Shown here piece by piece: positions 56,108-64,000 of a stretch of 64,000 nt of DNA (position 1 is its first letter; each line of letters opens with the position of its first letter). The stretch comes from an uncultured Cellvibrio sp. (GTDB lineage Bacteria; Pseudomonadota; Gammaproteobacteria; Pseudomonadales; Cellvibrionaceae). The notes beneath the pieces were generated by a model that had not been told where the DNA came from, made no database searches, and saw only the letters and a list, made by a program, of their open reading frames with translations. The stretch spans positions 62,001 to 126,000 of the forward strand of contig CAMLKG010000005.1 in NCBI GenBank assembly GCA_946480695.1, in the 5' to 3' direction. The position numbers and the translations under genes are program-made.

Positions 56108-58468
56108 TTAATTGGCTGGGTCTGCAATGGCTTCGATATTACCGGGAGCAACCGAACCTACGGTTACGTTGCCATCATTCAGCACGAAGGTGACCACCTG
56201 GGCTTGCAGTTCGCCCGTTACCTGGGGTGCATCGCCCTCTGGCCTTAACAATGACGAATGGCCGCCGGCGGTAAGCTTCACATGGCCCTGGCCCAGTTGG
56301 GTTGTGCCCGGAACCAACGGTAATGCGCCAAGCAGGTTTGCCATAGCCTGGGTACCCATCAGCGGCGCACCCGCTGCCGCGTTGGGAATTACCGCATCAT
56401 TATTAATTTGTTGCACCAGGGTAGGCACACCCAAACCGGCGAGGGTTTCCATAAAGTTCACCGGATCACCGGAATCCATTGCGGTCTGCGCCGCGTAAAG
56501 GAAACGTTCGTAATTGGTAGTGCCCGGGTTCACGCCACTGTTACCCAAACCGCCATTAATGATGGGCGCAAAGGTTGCCGAGTTCACCAGCACCTGCGCA
56601 ACCTGGGTACCCGCCGCGCTGGTTACCAAACCGCGAATAGGCTTGAGGTTGGATGCAAGGCCCGCTTGCGCATCATTTGCAATCGCAACCTGGTTAACCG
56701 TGGTAAACACACTGCCCAGGATGCCACCCAATGAAACGCCGACAACATAAACGCGGTTTACATCCAGGCCGGTATTTAACGATTTGCGAATTTCAGTGTT
56801 TACCGCTTCCAGGCTCGCGTTCAGGTTCAGCAGGTCCATCACTGCCTGGCGGTTGTTATCGCGCGTATTCGGCAAATACCCGAGGTTGATAAATTGCGCG
56901 CCCGAGCCGTCGCTGCTGCCCGGCGCATCAAAATTCATGGGCGCGGGCGCTCCGCCGGAACCGGCAACATTGAAGTGGCGTTCGTGCGGCGCGTTAGCCC
57001 CGTAGAGGGTCGCAAAGGGAATGGATTGACTCTTTTCCACATTCAACGCATTAACAAAGGCGCTATTGGCGGGCACACCGTGTACCGGCAAATCTATGGC
57101 GACCGTGGCAATGCAGCGGCTTGCCAGGGTGTGGCCCAATGCGAGAACCGAAGTGCGATCGCTGGTAATACCATGGACGTAAATCACCACCGGATAGCCG
57201 GTCGCGGCGTAGATCTGCCCGCAATTGAAACTGCCGGCATAACCGGGTACCCAGTTATCCTGGGGCATGGTGACTTGCAGGGGCACAGATTCATCGCCGG
57301 TTTTTGCTGCAAACGGATAGCGATACGTGACGTTGTAACTACCATCCGCATCTGCCGGAATCGTTACCCCCATGGCTCCCGCCAGGGTAAGGTCCGGCTT
57401 CCAGTTGCGCCGCAGGTACTCACCAAATGCGAGGCCGGTGGCCGCAGTTTGGTAATAAGGCAACTTGATATAACCGGTGTAGAGCTTGCCCACATTGGCG
57501 GCGAGCGCCGGGCTAAAGGCATTAAAGTCGATACCGGTTAAACCGGAAATGCCCAGTTCACGTGCCTTGGGTGTGGGCAGTAAATTCAGGGAGTCGAGTT
57601 GTACCGCATTTGCAACCGCCGTTTGCGGTGCGGCTCCCGCCTGGATTTGGCTGCCGGCAATTGCCGCACGTGGTGCCGCCATGGCAACCAGGGGCGCCAA
57701 TGGGTCGGTAGTGGTGAAGGTGTAGGTCAGCACCAGCTTTTCCTTGGCCACCGCCGGTGTCAGTTGCCCGCCGCTGGCCGCCGCCAGGAATCCGCTGGCA
57801 ATGGTTTCCCAGCCGTTGATCGCGTTACGCACCGGCACCAGTGCCGTCAGGGTTTCATAGTCGGGGTCACGCAATGCGTTGTAGGTCCAGGAACGCGTCA
57901 GTGCGGCACCTGTCCCATCTTTTAAATCGTTGGTGAGGATTACGAGGTATTTGGCTTTGGGTTTCAGCGGCTTAAGGGGGCAGATACGCAAGGCATTGTT
58001 AGTGCCGCCATCCAGAGAAACGACTTGCACATCAAAATTAGCCAGGCCGGTCACGCCGACGATGTTGGCCGGATCGAGCGCATCCTTGCCGTTGGTATTC
58101 AGTTCCACCAGGAAAACACTTTGCCCCGCGATGGCGCTGGCAGGGTTCACGCTGCCGCTAATCAATACATCAAAGAACGCGGAGGTGGAAAAACCATCCA
58201 TTTGGTTCATGGTGGCGCGCACCGGGTCGGTAGGTGCACCCAGGTCGGCGGTGCCATCGGTTTCCCTGGCTTTGGCGAATATCAGGTCGGTATTGAAGGG
58301 AACATCGGACACAATGGGATCGAAACGCGGGTGTGTTCCCACCTGGTAGATATCCGGGCCCGTCGGCTCCGGCGCTTTTTCGGTATCGTCCCCGCCACCG
58401 CAGCCTTGCAAGGCCAGCATTGCGAGGGTCAATGAAGATAACAGGAACACATTCGATTTATTTTTCAT
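56108..58468 (-). CDS. VolA/Pla-1-like lipoprotein lipase
   Basis: 786-residue lipoprotein: signal peptide with lipobox LQGC (Cys23) followed by GGGDD. The N-terminal part matches the bacterial virulence-factor lipase N-terminal region (PRFDPIVSDVPFNTDLIFAK, then TDPVRATMNQMDGFSTSAFF). The C-terminal alpha/beta hydrolase has the oxyanion segment GYPVVIYVHGITSDRTSVLA, the nucleophile elbow VYVVGVSLGGILGSV and a late GGHSSLLRPEGDAPQ that would provide the His. Vibrio VolA is a surface-exposed lysophospholipase that feeds on lecithin; the same role is plausible here. Acidic residues after Cys fit outer-membrane retention. Confidence 0.88.
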   Translation of the reverse strand: MKNKSNVFLLSSLTLAMLALQGCGGGDDTEKAPEPTGPDIYQVGTHPRFDPIVSDVPFNTDLIFAKARETDGTADLGAPTDPVRATMNQMDGFSTSAFFDVLISGSVNPASAIAGQSVFLVELNTNGKDALDPANIVGVTGLANFDVQVVSLDGGTNNALRICPLKPLKPKAKYLVILTNDLKDGTGAALTRSWTYNALRDPDYETLTALVPVRNAINGWETIASGFLAAASGGQLTPAVAKEKLVLTYTFTTTDPLAPLVAMAAPRAAIAGSQIQAGAAPQTAVANAVQLDSLNLLPTPKARELGISGLTGIDFNAFSPALAANVGKLYTGYIKLPYYQTAATGLAFGEYLRRNWKPDLTLAGAMGVTIPADADGSYNVTYRYPFAAKTGDESVPLQVTMPQDNWVPGYAGSFNCGQIYAATGYPVVIYVHGITSDRTSVLALGHTLASRCIATVAIDLPVHGVPANSAFVNALNVEKSQSIPFATLYGANAPHERHFNVAGSGGAPAPMNFDAPGSSDGSGAQFINLGYLPNTRDNNRQAVMDLLNLNASLEAVNTEIRKSLNTGLDVNRVYVVGVSLGGILGSVFTTVNQVAIANDAQAGLASNLKPIRGLVTSAAGTQVAQVLVNSATFAPIINGGLGNSGVNPGTTNYERFLYAAQTAMDSGDPVNFMETLAGLGVPTLVQQINNDAVIPNAAAGAPLMGTQAMANLLGALPLVPGTTQLGQGHVKLTAGGHSSLLRPEGDAPQVTGELQAQVVTFVLNDGNVTVGSVAPGNIEAIADPAN

Positions 58469-58807
58469 GGTAATTCCCTGAACAGTTTATTAAGGCTCCA
58501 CCAAGTTTAGACAGGATTTGCCGGGGTGCGAATGATTTATGTGGCAATTGCGCCGCCACCGCAAGGGATTGTGTGACCCGCTAAAGTGGCGTGCAAGTGG
58601 CGTGTAAAAGGGAGCGCAGTGTAACGCGTGAAAAAGCATCCGTGGTTGAGGTAAAAATTCACAGCAATTTACCCGGAAATCTATAAAAAATAACCTTCAC
58701 CCCCAAGGTACCAGCCGCAACGATAATATTGGTGCCGGGCGCTGCTGTAACGTTAGACACCCTGAAAGGTTTTCCCCGCAAAATTCATCAAGGAAAGGGA
58801 GGTTGCC
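58469..58807 (+). other. Intergenic stretch upstream of the sigma54-type activator
   Basis: About 340 bases between divergent genes. No gene seen. Two copies of AGTGGCGTG (58585-58593 and 58596-58604) create a GG-N10-GC spacing at 58588-58602, loosely like a sigma54 -24/-12 site, but the -12 box reads TGGC rather than TTGC. The strong ribosome-binding site GGGAGG precedes the activator. Confidence 0.4.
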
Positions 58808-60172
58808 GTGGCCATTCGTGTATGGGTATGCAATGTTGCCCACGCAAAAAACCTGGGTGAAAAAATTATTACCTGCCTGAACGAAAAGGGTATTGAAACC
58901 GAGCTGGTCAATAACCCGGCAAATACCGGCACCGGTATAGTGATCCTCACGGAATCAGTGTCTGAATTAATTACCCAATTGCAAAACAACTATCCGGTTT
59001 CCTCCCGCTATTTATTGGTTCTCCACAACGGCACCATGACACCCGAGCAAGCGCGGCAGCTAATGCGGGCCGGTGCCAGTGACATTTTGGCACTGGACAA
59101 TAATGCTCCTTGCGTTGATGAAATGATTGCGCGCATCCACCGCTGGGATGCGGTAGAAAACCTGGTGGGTGCACCCTATGTAAAACGCTGCCTGGTTGGC
59201 GAAAGCCCGGCCTGGAAAAATGTGCTGCGCCAATTGGTGGAAATTGCGCACTTTACCGATGCGTCCGTGTTAATCCAGGGGGAAAGCGGCACCGGCAAGG
59301 AATTGGTGGCCCGTTTAATCCATGAACTGGATGATCGCAAGCAAAAGAAGGAATTGGTTATCCTCGATTGCAGCACCATCACACCCGAATTGTCCGGCAG
59401 CGAATTTTTTGGCCACGAACGCGGTGCGTTTACCGGCGCCGTTTCCGCGCGCGACGGCGCTTTTGCACTTGCTGACCAGGGCACATTATTTCTCGACGAA
59501 ATCGGTGAATTGCCATTGCATTTGCAAACGCAGTTATTGCGCGTGATCCAGGAGCAAACCTTCAAGCGCGTGGGCGGCAACAGTTGGCAACACACCGCAT
59601 TCCGCCTGGTCTGCGCCACCAATCGGGACCTGTGGGCGCAAGTGCAAAAAGGTGAGTTCCGTGCGGACCTTTACTTTCGCCTGGCCAGCTTTATATGCGA
59701 CCTGCCGCCCCTGCGCGAACGCACCGAAGATGTGCTGCCGCTGGCCAGGCATTTCCTTAAAACCGCCTCGCCCCAGGGCAGTGACTATGGCCTCCAATTG
59801 GACCTCGCGGTCGAAGAATACCTGCTCAATCGCGACTACCCCGGCAATATCCGCGATTTACGCCAGGTGATAACACGGCTGTTGTGCCGCCACGCGGGAA
59901 AGGGGCTTATCACCCTGGGATGTATCCCCCCCGATGAGCGCGAAACCTGGTTCCGCCGGGACTCCGCCTGGCACCAGGGAAACTTTGAACTCGCCATTAA
60001 ACGCGGCTTGATGAACGGCGCGGGGCTTAAGGAGGTCAGTCGCATTGCAGAAGATATTGCGATCCGCATCGCGGTCGATGAAGCGGCCGGCAACCTGCAA
60101 CAGGCAGCCCAGCGCCTGGGGGTTACCGACCGCACCCTGCAACTGCGCCGCGCGGCGCGGCGGGAAGCCTAG
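58808..60172 (+). CDS. Sigma54-dependent activator with receiver-like N-terminus
   Basis: 454 residues. The N-terminal 120 residues look like a receiver fold (GIVILTESVSELITQLQNNY, MRAGASDILALDN) but lack the phosphoacceptor Asp. The AAA+ domain is intact: Walker A GESGTGKE (158-165), sigma54-contact loop GAFTGA (206-211), Walker B GTLFLDEIGELPLHLQTQLL. The C-terminal Fis-type helix-turn-helix is NLQQAAQRLGVTDRTLQLRR. GTG 58808 follows GGGAGG by 5 bases. It overlaps the stop of the convergent amidohydrolase gene by four bases and is a plausible regulator of that operon. Confidence 0.93.
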   Translation: MAIRVWVCNVAHAKNLGEKIITCLNEKGIETELVNNPANTGTGIVILTESVSELITQLQNNYPVSSRYLLVLHNGTMTPEQARQLMRAGASDILALDNNAPCVDEMIARIHRWDAVENLVGAPYVKRCLVGESPAWKNVLRQLVEIAHFTDASVLIQGESGTGKELVARLIHELDDRKQKKELVILDCSTITPELSGSEFFGHERGAFTGAVSARDGAFALADQGTLFLDEIGELPLHLQTQLLRVIQEQTFKRVGGNSWQHTAFRLVCATNRDLWAQVQKGEFRADLYFRLASFICDLPPLRERTEDVLPLARHFLKTASPQGSDYGLQLDLAVEEYLLNRDYPGNIRDLRQVITRLLCRHAGKGLITLGCIPPDERETWFRRDSAWHQGNFELAIKRGLMNGAGLKEVSRIAEDIAIRIAVDEAAGNLQQAAQRLGVTDRTLQLRRAARREA

Positions 60173-60948
60173 GCGACCAAACCGATACCGACCGGGTTGC
60201 GCACCGGCCTCGGCCCCGGTTGTTTTAATCCGGCTAACCGCAGGAAGTTCCCCCCCAGTACCAGGGCGCGATCCGCCGGGGATAATCCCATCACCTTTAT
60301 CTTTTCCAGTTCAACGCCCGGATGCAGCCAGGGGCCATCGGTGCCAAACAACAATTTTTGCGGACCACAGCGCTCGATCACCCGCATTAACAGGTCAAAA
60401 AAACGTACGCCCGAGGTATCGGTGTACAGGTTGGGATAGGCCTCAAGCCGTTTAAGGAATTCCGTTTGCGAGCGCCATTTTTCCGCAAAACTGGACAGGT
60501 GCGGCACAATAAAATTTAAATCGGGGTAGTCGCGCGCCAACCAATCCAATACTGTCAATTCGGTTTCGACATCGTAGAGGATGGGCACCCTGTATACCCG
60601 GGCCGCCTCGCAGATTTCACGGGTAATACGCGCATCGTGGCGATGCACTTTTACGCCCACGAAACCATAGTCTTCCACCGCCGTTTTTAGCATCGGCAAA
60701 ATCCGTCCCTTGTCGCGCTGCGCGTGCAGGTAACACAAGCCCATCAATCGCTGCGGGTAGCGGCGAACCCTATTTGCTACCGCATAATTGGCCATGGCGT
60801 AGTCATCGTGGAAATTGGCAAACACGACGCTATGGGTAATTCCCGCCGCTTGCGCCCGTTGCAGGTAACGCGCAAACAGGGATTCGCCGCTCCAGGGGTC
60901 CATCAAACCGAAACCGGCGATGCCGTGGCAATGGGAGTCAATGATCAT
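60169..60948 (-). CDS. Amidohydrolase-2 family metal-dependent hydrolase
   Basis: 259-residue TIM-barrel metalloenzyme. Metal-ligand motifs: IDSHCHGIAGF (HxH at 6 and 8), GVKVHRHDARI, NFIVPHLSSFAEKW and LFGTDGPWLHP (Asp). The family includes decarboxylases and lactonases acting on small carboxylates. It starts 2 bases after the stop of the GIY-YIG-like gene and is the last gene of the leftward operon. Substrate unknown. Ends with a basic, Gly/Pro-rich tail (QPGPRPVRNPVG). Confidence 0.85.
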   Translation of the reverse strand: MIIDSHCHGIAGFGLMDPWSGESLFARYLQRAQAAGITHSVVFANFHDDYAMANYAVANRVRRYPQRLMGLCYLHAQRDKGRILPMLKTAVEDYGFVGVKVHRHDARITREICEAARVYRVPILYDVETELTVLDWLARDYPDLNFIVPHLSSFAEKWRSQTEFLKRLEAYPNLYTDTSGVRFFDLLMRVIERCGPQKLLFGTDGPWLHPGVELEKIKVMGLSPADRALVLGGNFLRLAGLKQPGPRPVRNPVGIGLVA

Positions 60949-60950
60949 GG

Positions 60951-62159
60951 CTATACCCCCATCAATGCCAACTGGTTACCCCTACGTGACCAGCGCCCGG
61001 TGCGGTGGCGCGAACGGGCTTGCTTGCATCGGTTGCAGGAACAGGGAAGCGCGGGTTGCTCCAACCGGCACCGGCACGGGGCGGAACCGCAGCTTGCGCA
61101 TATGCTTGACGCGCGATTCCTACAGTTACAGGTATTTGCCTGGCAAGATTTGCTAGCGCACTTACCCGGGTTGCAGGCACCGCCAGGCTTGCCGGAGCAA
61201 CCGCATTTGCACACACGACTGGATGTGCATGAGCTTCCGGATTGACAGGAGCAGCGGCGGAAATCCGGCGCCGCAAATTCATAGGCAGTTCCCGCCGCCA
61301 ATGGCAAACGGTTTTGCGCAACCTGCTTGCGCACGCTGGCCAGCAAGGTAGAGCTGGTCGGGAGCACATTGTGGATTACCACCCTGGCGTTAACCGGTTG
61401 CGGCGGTACGGGCCGGCTGGCCGGTAAAGCGTATCCCTGGCGCCTGAGCAACCGGTCGAGCGCGCGCTCCACATAGCGATCCAGGCTGTAAAACCCACCG
61501 ATCTCCGCCATGTAAACCCGTAAATTCGTCCATTGACATCCCTTCGGCCACGCGTGGCCCGGCTTGAGGTAAGCGCCGAACCGGCTGCGGAATTCTTCCG
61601 CTATCCCGACCTTTAATACGCAATCTTTGACGCAGGTAGAACAACGGGCCGCGTTATTGCTGACATTGGCCGGTGCATCGCCAACCAGGATATACACACC
61701 GCCCTGGTTGGACCTTGCGGCGGCCAGCGCGTCCTTTATCGGAAACAGGTACCGGTCACCGGTGTGACCCGGGCGGGATAACCATTTGAGGCTGATATTC
61801 CGCTCGCCCATGTGCGCATGGCCGATTTCTTCATCCGCCTCAATCGCTCCCCCCGGTACCATTTGGCTATCCAATACCACCGGCTCGGTAGCAGGGCCGC
61901 CAGGTTCGGGAAAATCGGCGATGGGATAGCCGGGTTCGGGATAATCAGGTCCGGGGTCCGGATAGACAACCATATCCGGATAACGCCAGGCGCGCACGCG
62001 CGGTAGGGACCTCCGCCGTGGTCGGCGGTAGGAAACCAAGGGGCGCAACCGACGCGACGCAGCGGCACCGCGACGCCGCCGGACACGCAATTCCTCCGTT
62101 TCCCCACCCCACCCTGTTAACTCGTTTTCAGTTTCATCCATCGTGAATGTCTCGAACAT
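60951..62159 (-). CDS. GIY-YIG-like protein with cysteine-rich tail
   Basis: 402 residues, unusual composition. An acidic N-terminus (MFETFTMDETENELTG) is followed by an Arg-rich segment (RVRRRRGAAASRRLRPLVSY) and a Pro-rich segment (DPGPDYPEPGYPIADFPEPG). A GIY-YIG-like core spans about 150-240: GVY at 154-156, KVG at 183-185, Arg in RSRFGAYLKPG and Glu at 231, with an inserted CSTCVKDC. The tail (about 303-385) holds 18 cysteines in CSC, CKCGC, CNC and CRC arrangements and could bind metal. GGAGG precedes ATG 62159. I do not recognise the full-length family. Nuclease activity is inference. Confidence 0.72.
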   Translation of the reverse strand: MFETFTMDETENELTGWGGETEELRVRRRRGAAASRRLRPLVSYRRPRRRSLPRVRAWRYPDMVVYPDPGPDYPEPGYPIADFPEPGGPATEPVVLDSQMVPGGAIEADEEIGHAHMGERNISLKWLSRPGHTGDRYLFPIKDALAAARSNQGGVYILVGDAPANVSNNAARCSTCVKDCVLKVGIAEEFRSRFGAYLKPGHAWPKGCQWTNLRVYMAEIGGFYSLDRYVERALDRLLRRQGYALPASRPVPPQPVNARVVIHNVLPTSSTLLASVRKQVAQNRLPLAAGTAYEFAAPDFRRCSCQSGSSCTSSRVCKCGCSGKPGGACNPGKCASKSCQANTCNCRNRASSICASCGSAPCRCRLEQPALPCSCNRCKQARSRHRTGRWSRRGNQLALMGV

Positions 62160-62190
62160 GATCCACCTCCAGGTGTAGTGCGAATTTGCG

Positions 62191-63282
62191 TTACTGGAAT
62201 ATCCTCCCCACGCCGATTCGGCTGCGCCGAATCACAGCATCCAACTGTTCCAGGCAAAGGTCGATGTCGTATTCCCTGTGCCGCGCGGTGATCACCAGGC
62301 CGAGCCGCAAACGCGGATCTTTGCGCGCATTTAGCAACAAGGTTTTAACACCGCGCGCCAATAAGGCCTGGTGCAGGCTCGCGGCGGACAGAGCCGCTAT
62401 TGGCCGCAAGGTTTGCAGCGGGAACAAACCGCCTTCCGCGCTAAACCCCAGGGTTGCCAGGCCCTGTCGGAGCCGGTGCAGGTTCGCCAGCAAACCGCTG
62501 CGCAACCGGTCCCCTTCCTGTTCGTTAACCACCAGCGCCCGGTCGGCACTTTGGATCACCGCAACGGAAGGCGGGCTGCAATGGACCCGGCTCAGACTGC
62601 GCAACCGGAAACGCTGCAACATTGCGCTGCTGCCTGAAAAAACCGCCATAGGCACCCCGAATGACTTGGCAAGTGAAGCCCCGCACAAGATGTCCGGCCC
62701 CGCCAGGCCCAGGAACCGTAACGAACCGCCGCCACCGCTGCCGTAGGGTGCGGCCTGGTTCGGTCCCGAACCCAACAACCCCAGTCCCTGGGTGTCATCC
62801 ACCAGCAATAAGCCACCGAAGTGGCGAACCGCTTCCAGGTAATCACCCAGCGGGGCGAGCCGACCGGTGCCGGGGCATAACCCATCCGCCACCACCAGTG
62901 GCCGCAATCCATTGCGCACCCGGCTGGCCAGCAGCCGTCGCAGGTGCCGTGGGTCGTGGCCGTCAAACGCCACCAGCGGCACACCCCGCCCGGCCATGCG
63001 TTCAGCGCCCCAGCGGGCAATGGGATAACTGGCGCTGTCCAAAAAGATGGCTGTCCGCGCGCTGCCAAAGGTTTCAAATACATCAAAAAACAAATGCAAG
63101 GTGGAGGGTAAGAGCACGGCTTCATCCGCTCCCTGTAGCCGTGCCAGCTTACCGGCCAGTTGCTCCGCGCCCGGCGGGTTCGCCATCATCGCCGGTTTTC
63201 CCAGCGTTAATTGGCCCCAGCCCGGCAGGGATTGGCTTGCATGGGTCAGGCCCAGGTAAAGTGCCGAGGTAAAGTCAGGCAT
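62191..63282 (-). CDS. AONS/KBL-like PLP-dependent enzyme
   Basis: 363 residues of the fold-type I alpha-oxoamine synthase group (BioF, Kbl, HemA-like), which condense an amino acid with an acyl thioester. Lys206 in CGASLAKSFG is the probable Schiff-base lysine; D162 in VDDTQGLGLLG matches the conserved Asp that contacts PLP, but Gln165 replaces the His of DDAHG. N-terminal LTLGKPAMMANPPGAEQLAG is family-like. AAGGGGGG precedes the ATG. The biotin genes are absent around it, so it probably acts in another pathway encoded by this operon. Confidence 0.85.
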   Translation of the reverse strand: MPDFTSALYLGLTHASQSLPGWGQLTLGKPAMMANPPGAEQLAGKLARLQGADEAVLLPSTLHLFFDVFETFGSARTAIFLDSASYPIARWGAERMAGRGVPLVAFDGHDPRHLRRLLASRVRNGLRPLVVADGLCPGTGRLAPLGDYLEAVRHFGGLLLVDDTQGLGLLGSGPNQAAPYGSGGGGSLRFLGLAGPDILCGASLAKSFGVPMAVFSGSSAMLQRFRLRSLSRVHCSPPSVAVIQSADRALVVNEQEGDRLRSGLLANLHRLRQGLATLGFSAEGGLFPLQTLRPIAALSAASLHQALLARGVKTLLLNARKDPRLRLGLVITARHREYDIDLCLEQLDAVIRRSRIGVGRIFQ

Positions 63283-63294
63283 ACACGCCCCCCT

Positions 63295-64000
63295 TCAACG
63301 GGGAGCGTGTTGCATCGCCAAACGTTTGCGCAACAGCACCGAGGGCATGGTGTAGTCCACGCCATCGCTGGTACTCAGGTCCACCCCGGTTACCGCGCGG
63401 TAGGCGTGGATGTAACTCTGGATGTAAGGCCTCATCAAATCCGCCCAACCTTTGGCTTCATCTTCATTGGTCACTTCGTACCAGTTGTGCCAACGGATGG
63501 TTAGCAAAATCTGCTCGCCTAATACGCCCAGGTCGCGGAAATGGGTCACTGCCACATCGGACCAACCTTGCAAGGTTTTCATGGTATCCACCTGCGGCAT
63601 CCAGGCTTCCTTGTGGGGAACCATCACCCGGCTTTGCAAGAAGTCGCGAATTTCAGGGCGCGAAAGAATCCATTCCTGCATCAACATTTCCACCCTCGAT
63701 GTCCAGGCCAGGTCACCAAACTGGTTATGCGCTCCCTGGGCGAGGATCAGGTTCAGCTCCTGGATCGCATGCAACATGGGGTAACCATCCGGGTCCACAG
63801 TGGTGTCCTGCTTGGCCCGGAAATAATCCGCACATTTATTTAGCAAGTTGTGGAACGCCTCCAGGAATTTGGAGCGCGTATCCGCCGGGCGCAAATTGGA
63901 AACCGCCTTGCCGTAAAGCTCCAACCCGTATTGGTGTTGGTACTCATACGCGCGGCGCTTGATGGAAAGGCGATCCCGTTCCTCTTCCACATAACCCCAG
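63295..64000 (-). CDS. Helical protein of unknown family, 5' end outside the window
   Basis: At least 235 residues; the frame continues beyond 64000, so the true start is unseen (WGYVEEERDRLSIKRRAYEY reads in from the edge). It is rich in aromatic and charged residues with long predicted helices (LEAFHNLLNKCADYFRAK, VEMLMQEWILSRPEIRDFLQ, LGEQILLTIRWHNWYEV, GWADLMRPYIQSYIHAYRAV) and no signal peptide, cysteine cluster or catalytic motif I know. Its stop lies 12 bases before the PLP-enzyme start, so it is an upstream operon member. Confidence 0.7.
   Translation of the reverse strand, partial: WGYVEEERDRLSIKRRAYEYQHQYGLELYGKAVSNLRPADTRSKFLEAFHNLLNKCADYFRAKQDTTVDPDGYPMLHAIQELNLILAQGAHNQFGDLAWTSRVEMLMQEWILSRPEIRDFLQSRVMVPHKEAWMPQVDTMKTLQGWSDVAVTHFRDLGVLGEQILLTIRWHNWYEVTNEDEAKGWADLMRPYIQSYIHAYRAVTGVDLSTSDGVDYTMPSVLLRKRLAMQHAPR

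Noticed and set aside
58585..58604. GG-N10-GC spacing resembling a sigma54 promoter before the activator gene
   Set aside because: The -12 box is TGGC, not TTGC, and the spacing arises from a short direct repeat; too weak to call as a promoter.

Overview
The window looks like chromosomal DNA of a plant-polysaccharide-degrading gammaproteobacterium, most likely Cellvibrio or a close relative. Evidence: a CBM2-CBM10-GH45 endoglucanase with polyserine linkers, an AA10-CBM5-CBM73 lytic polysaccharide monooxygenase, a GH5 lipoprotein and a large GH3-PA14 enzyme, embedded in a Pseudomonas-like housekeeping background (Vfr-type CRP, trpEGDC, AmpD/AmpE/AmpG, GroESL next to FxsA, YajQ, Coq7). No rRNA, tRNA, CRISPR array, insertion sequence or prophage was recognised.

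Layout. 0-10 kb: start of argG, a dCache chemoreceptor, exonuclease I, beta-carbonic anhydrase, PhhB, a membrane PAS/GAF protein with a degenerate histidine-kinase core, class I fumarase and a coiled-coil membrane protein. 10-19.4 kb: Fe-SOD, groEL-groES with a sigma32-type promoter, fxsA, an alkyltransferase-like protein, and a peptidoglycan-recycling neighbourhood (ampG, yajQ, ampE, ampD), then a Ycf46-like AAA+ ATPase. 19.4-33 kb: GH3 enzyme, coq7, OsmC, vfr, trpC-trpD-trpG-trpE (leftward), rpe, a DUF3530 protein, a DTW-domain tRNA enzyme and dapE. 33-42.6 kb is accessory: a VAO-type flavin oxidase, a small methyltransferase, a PEP-CTERM protein, a DUF1461 membrane protein, the GH5 lipoprotein, and a module of outer-membrane-like protein, FMN-binding protein, ApbE flavin transferase and a His-rich four-helix membrane protein. 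42.7-45.8 kb: the cellulose/chitin pair cel45A and LPMO. 46-58.5 kb: Gfo/Idh/MocA oxidoreductase, DUF4442 protein, a BtuFCD-type ABC importer, fructokinase, two PilZ proteins plus a periplasmic binding protein, radA, a PDC-sensor membrane protein and a VolA-like surface lipase.

58.8-64 kb, running off the right edge, is the least conventional part: a sigma54-type activator with a degenerate receiver-like N-terminus faces a tightly packed leftward operon encoding an amidohydrolase, a GIY-YIG-like protein with an 18-cysteine tail, an AONS/KBL-like PLP enzyme and a helical protein I cannot place. This cluster and the flavin module at 39-42 kb are the best candidates for undescribed systems.

Starts were chosen by Shine-Dalgarno fit and family length, and often differ from the longest open frame. 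All family assignments come from reading the sequence; no database search was possible.
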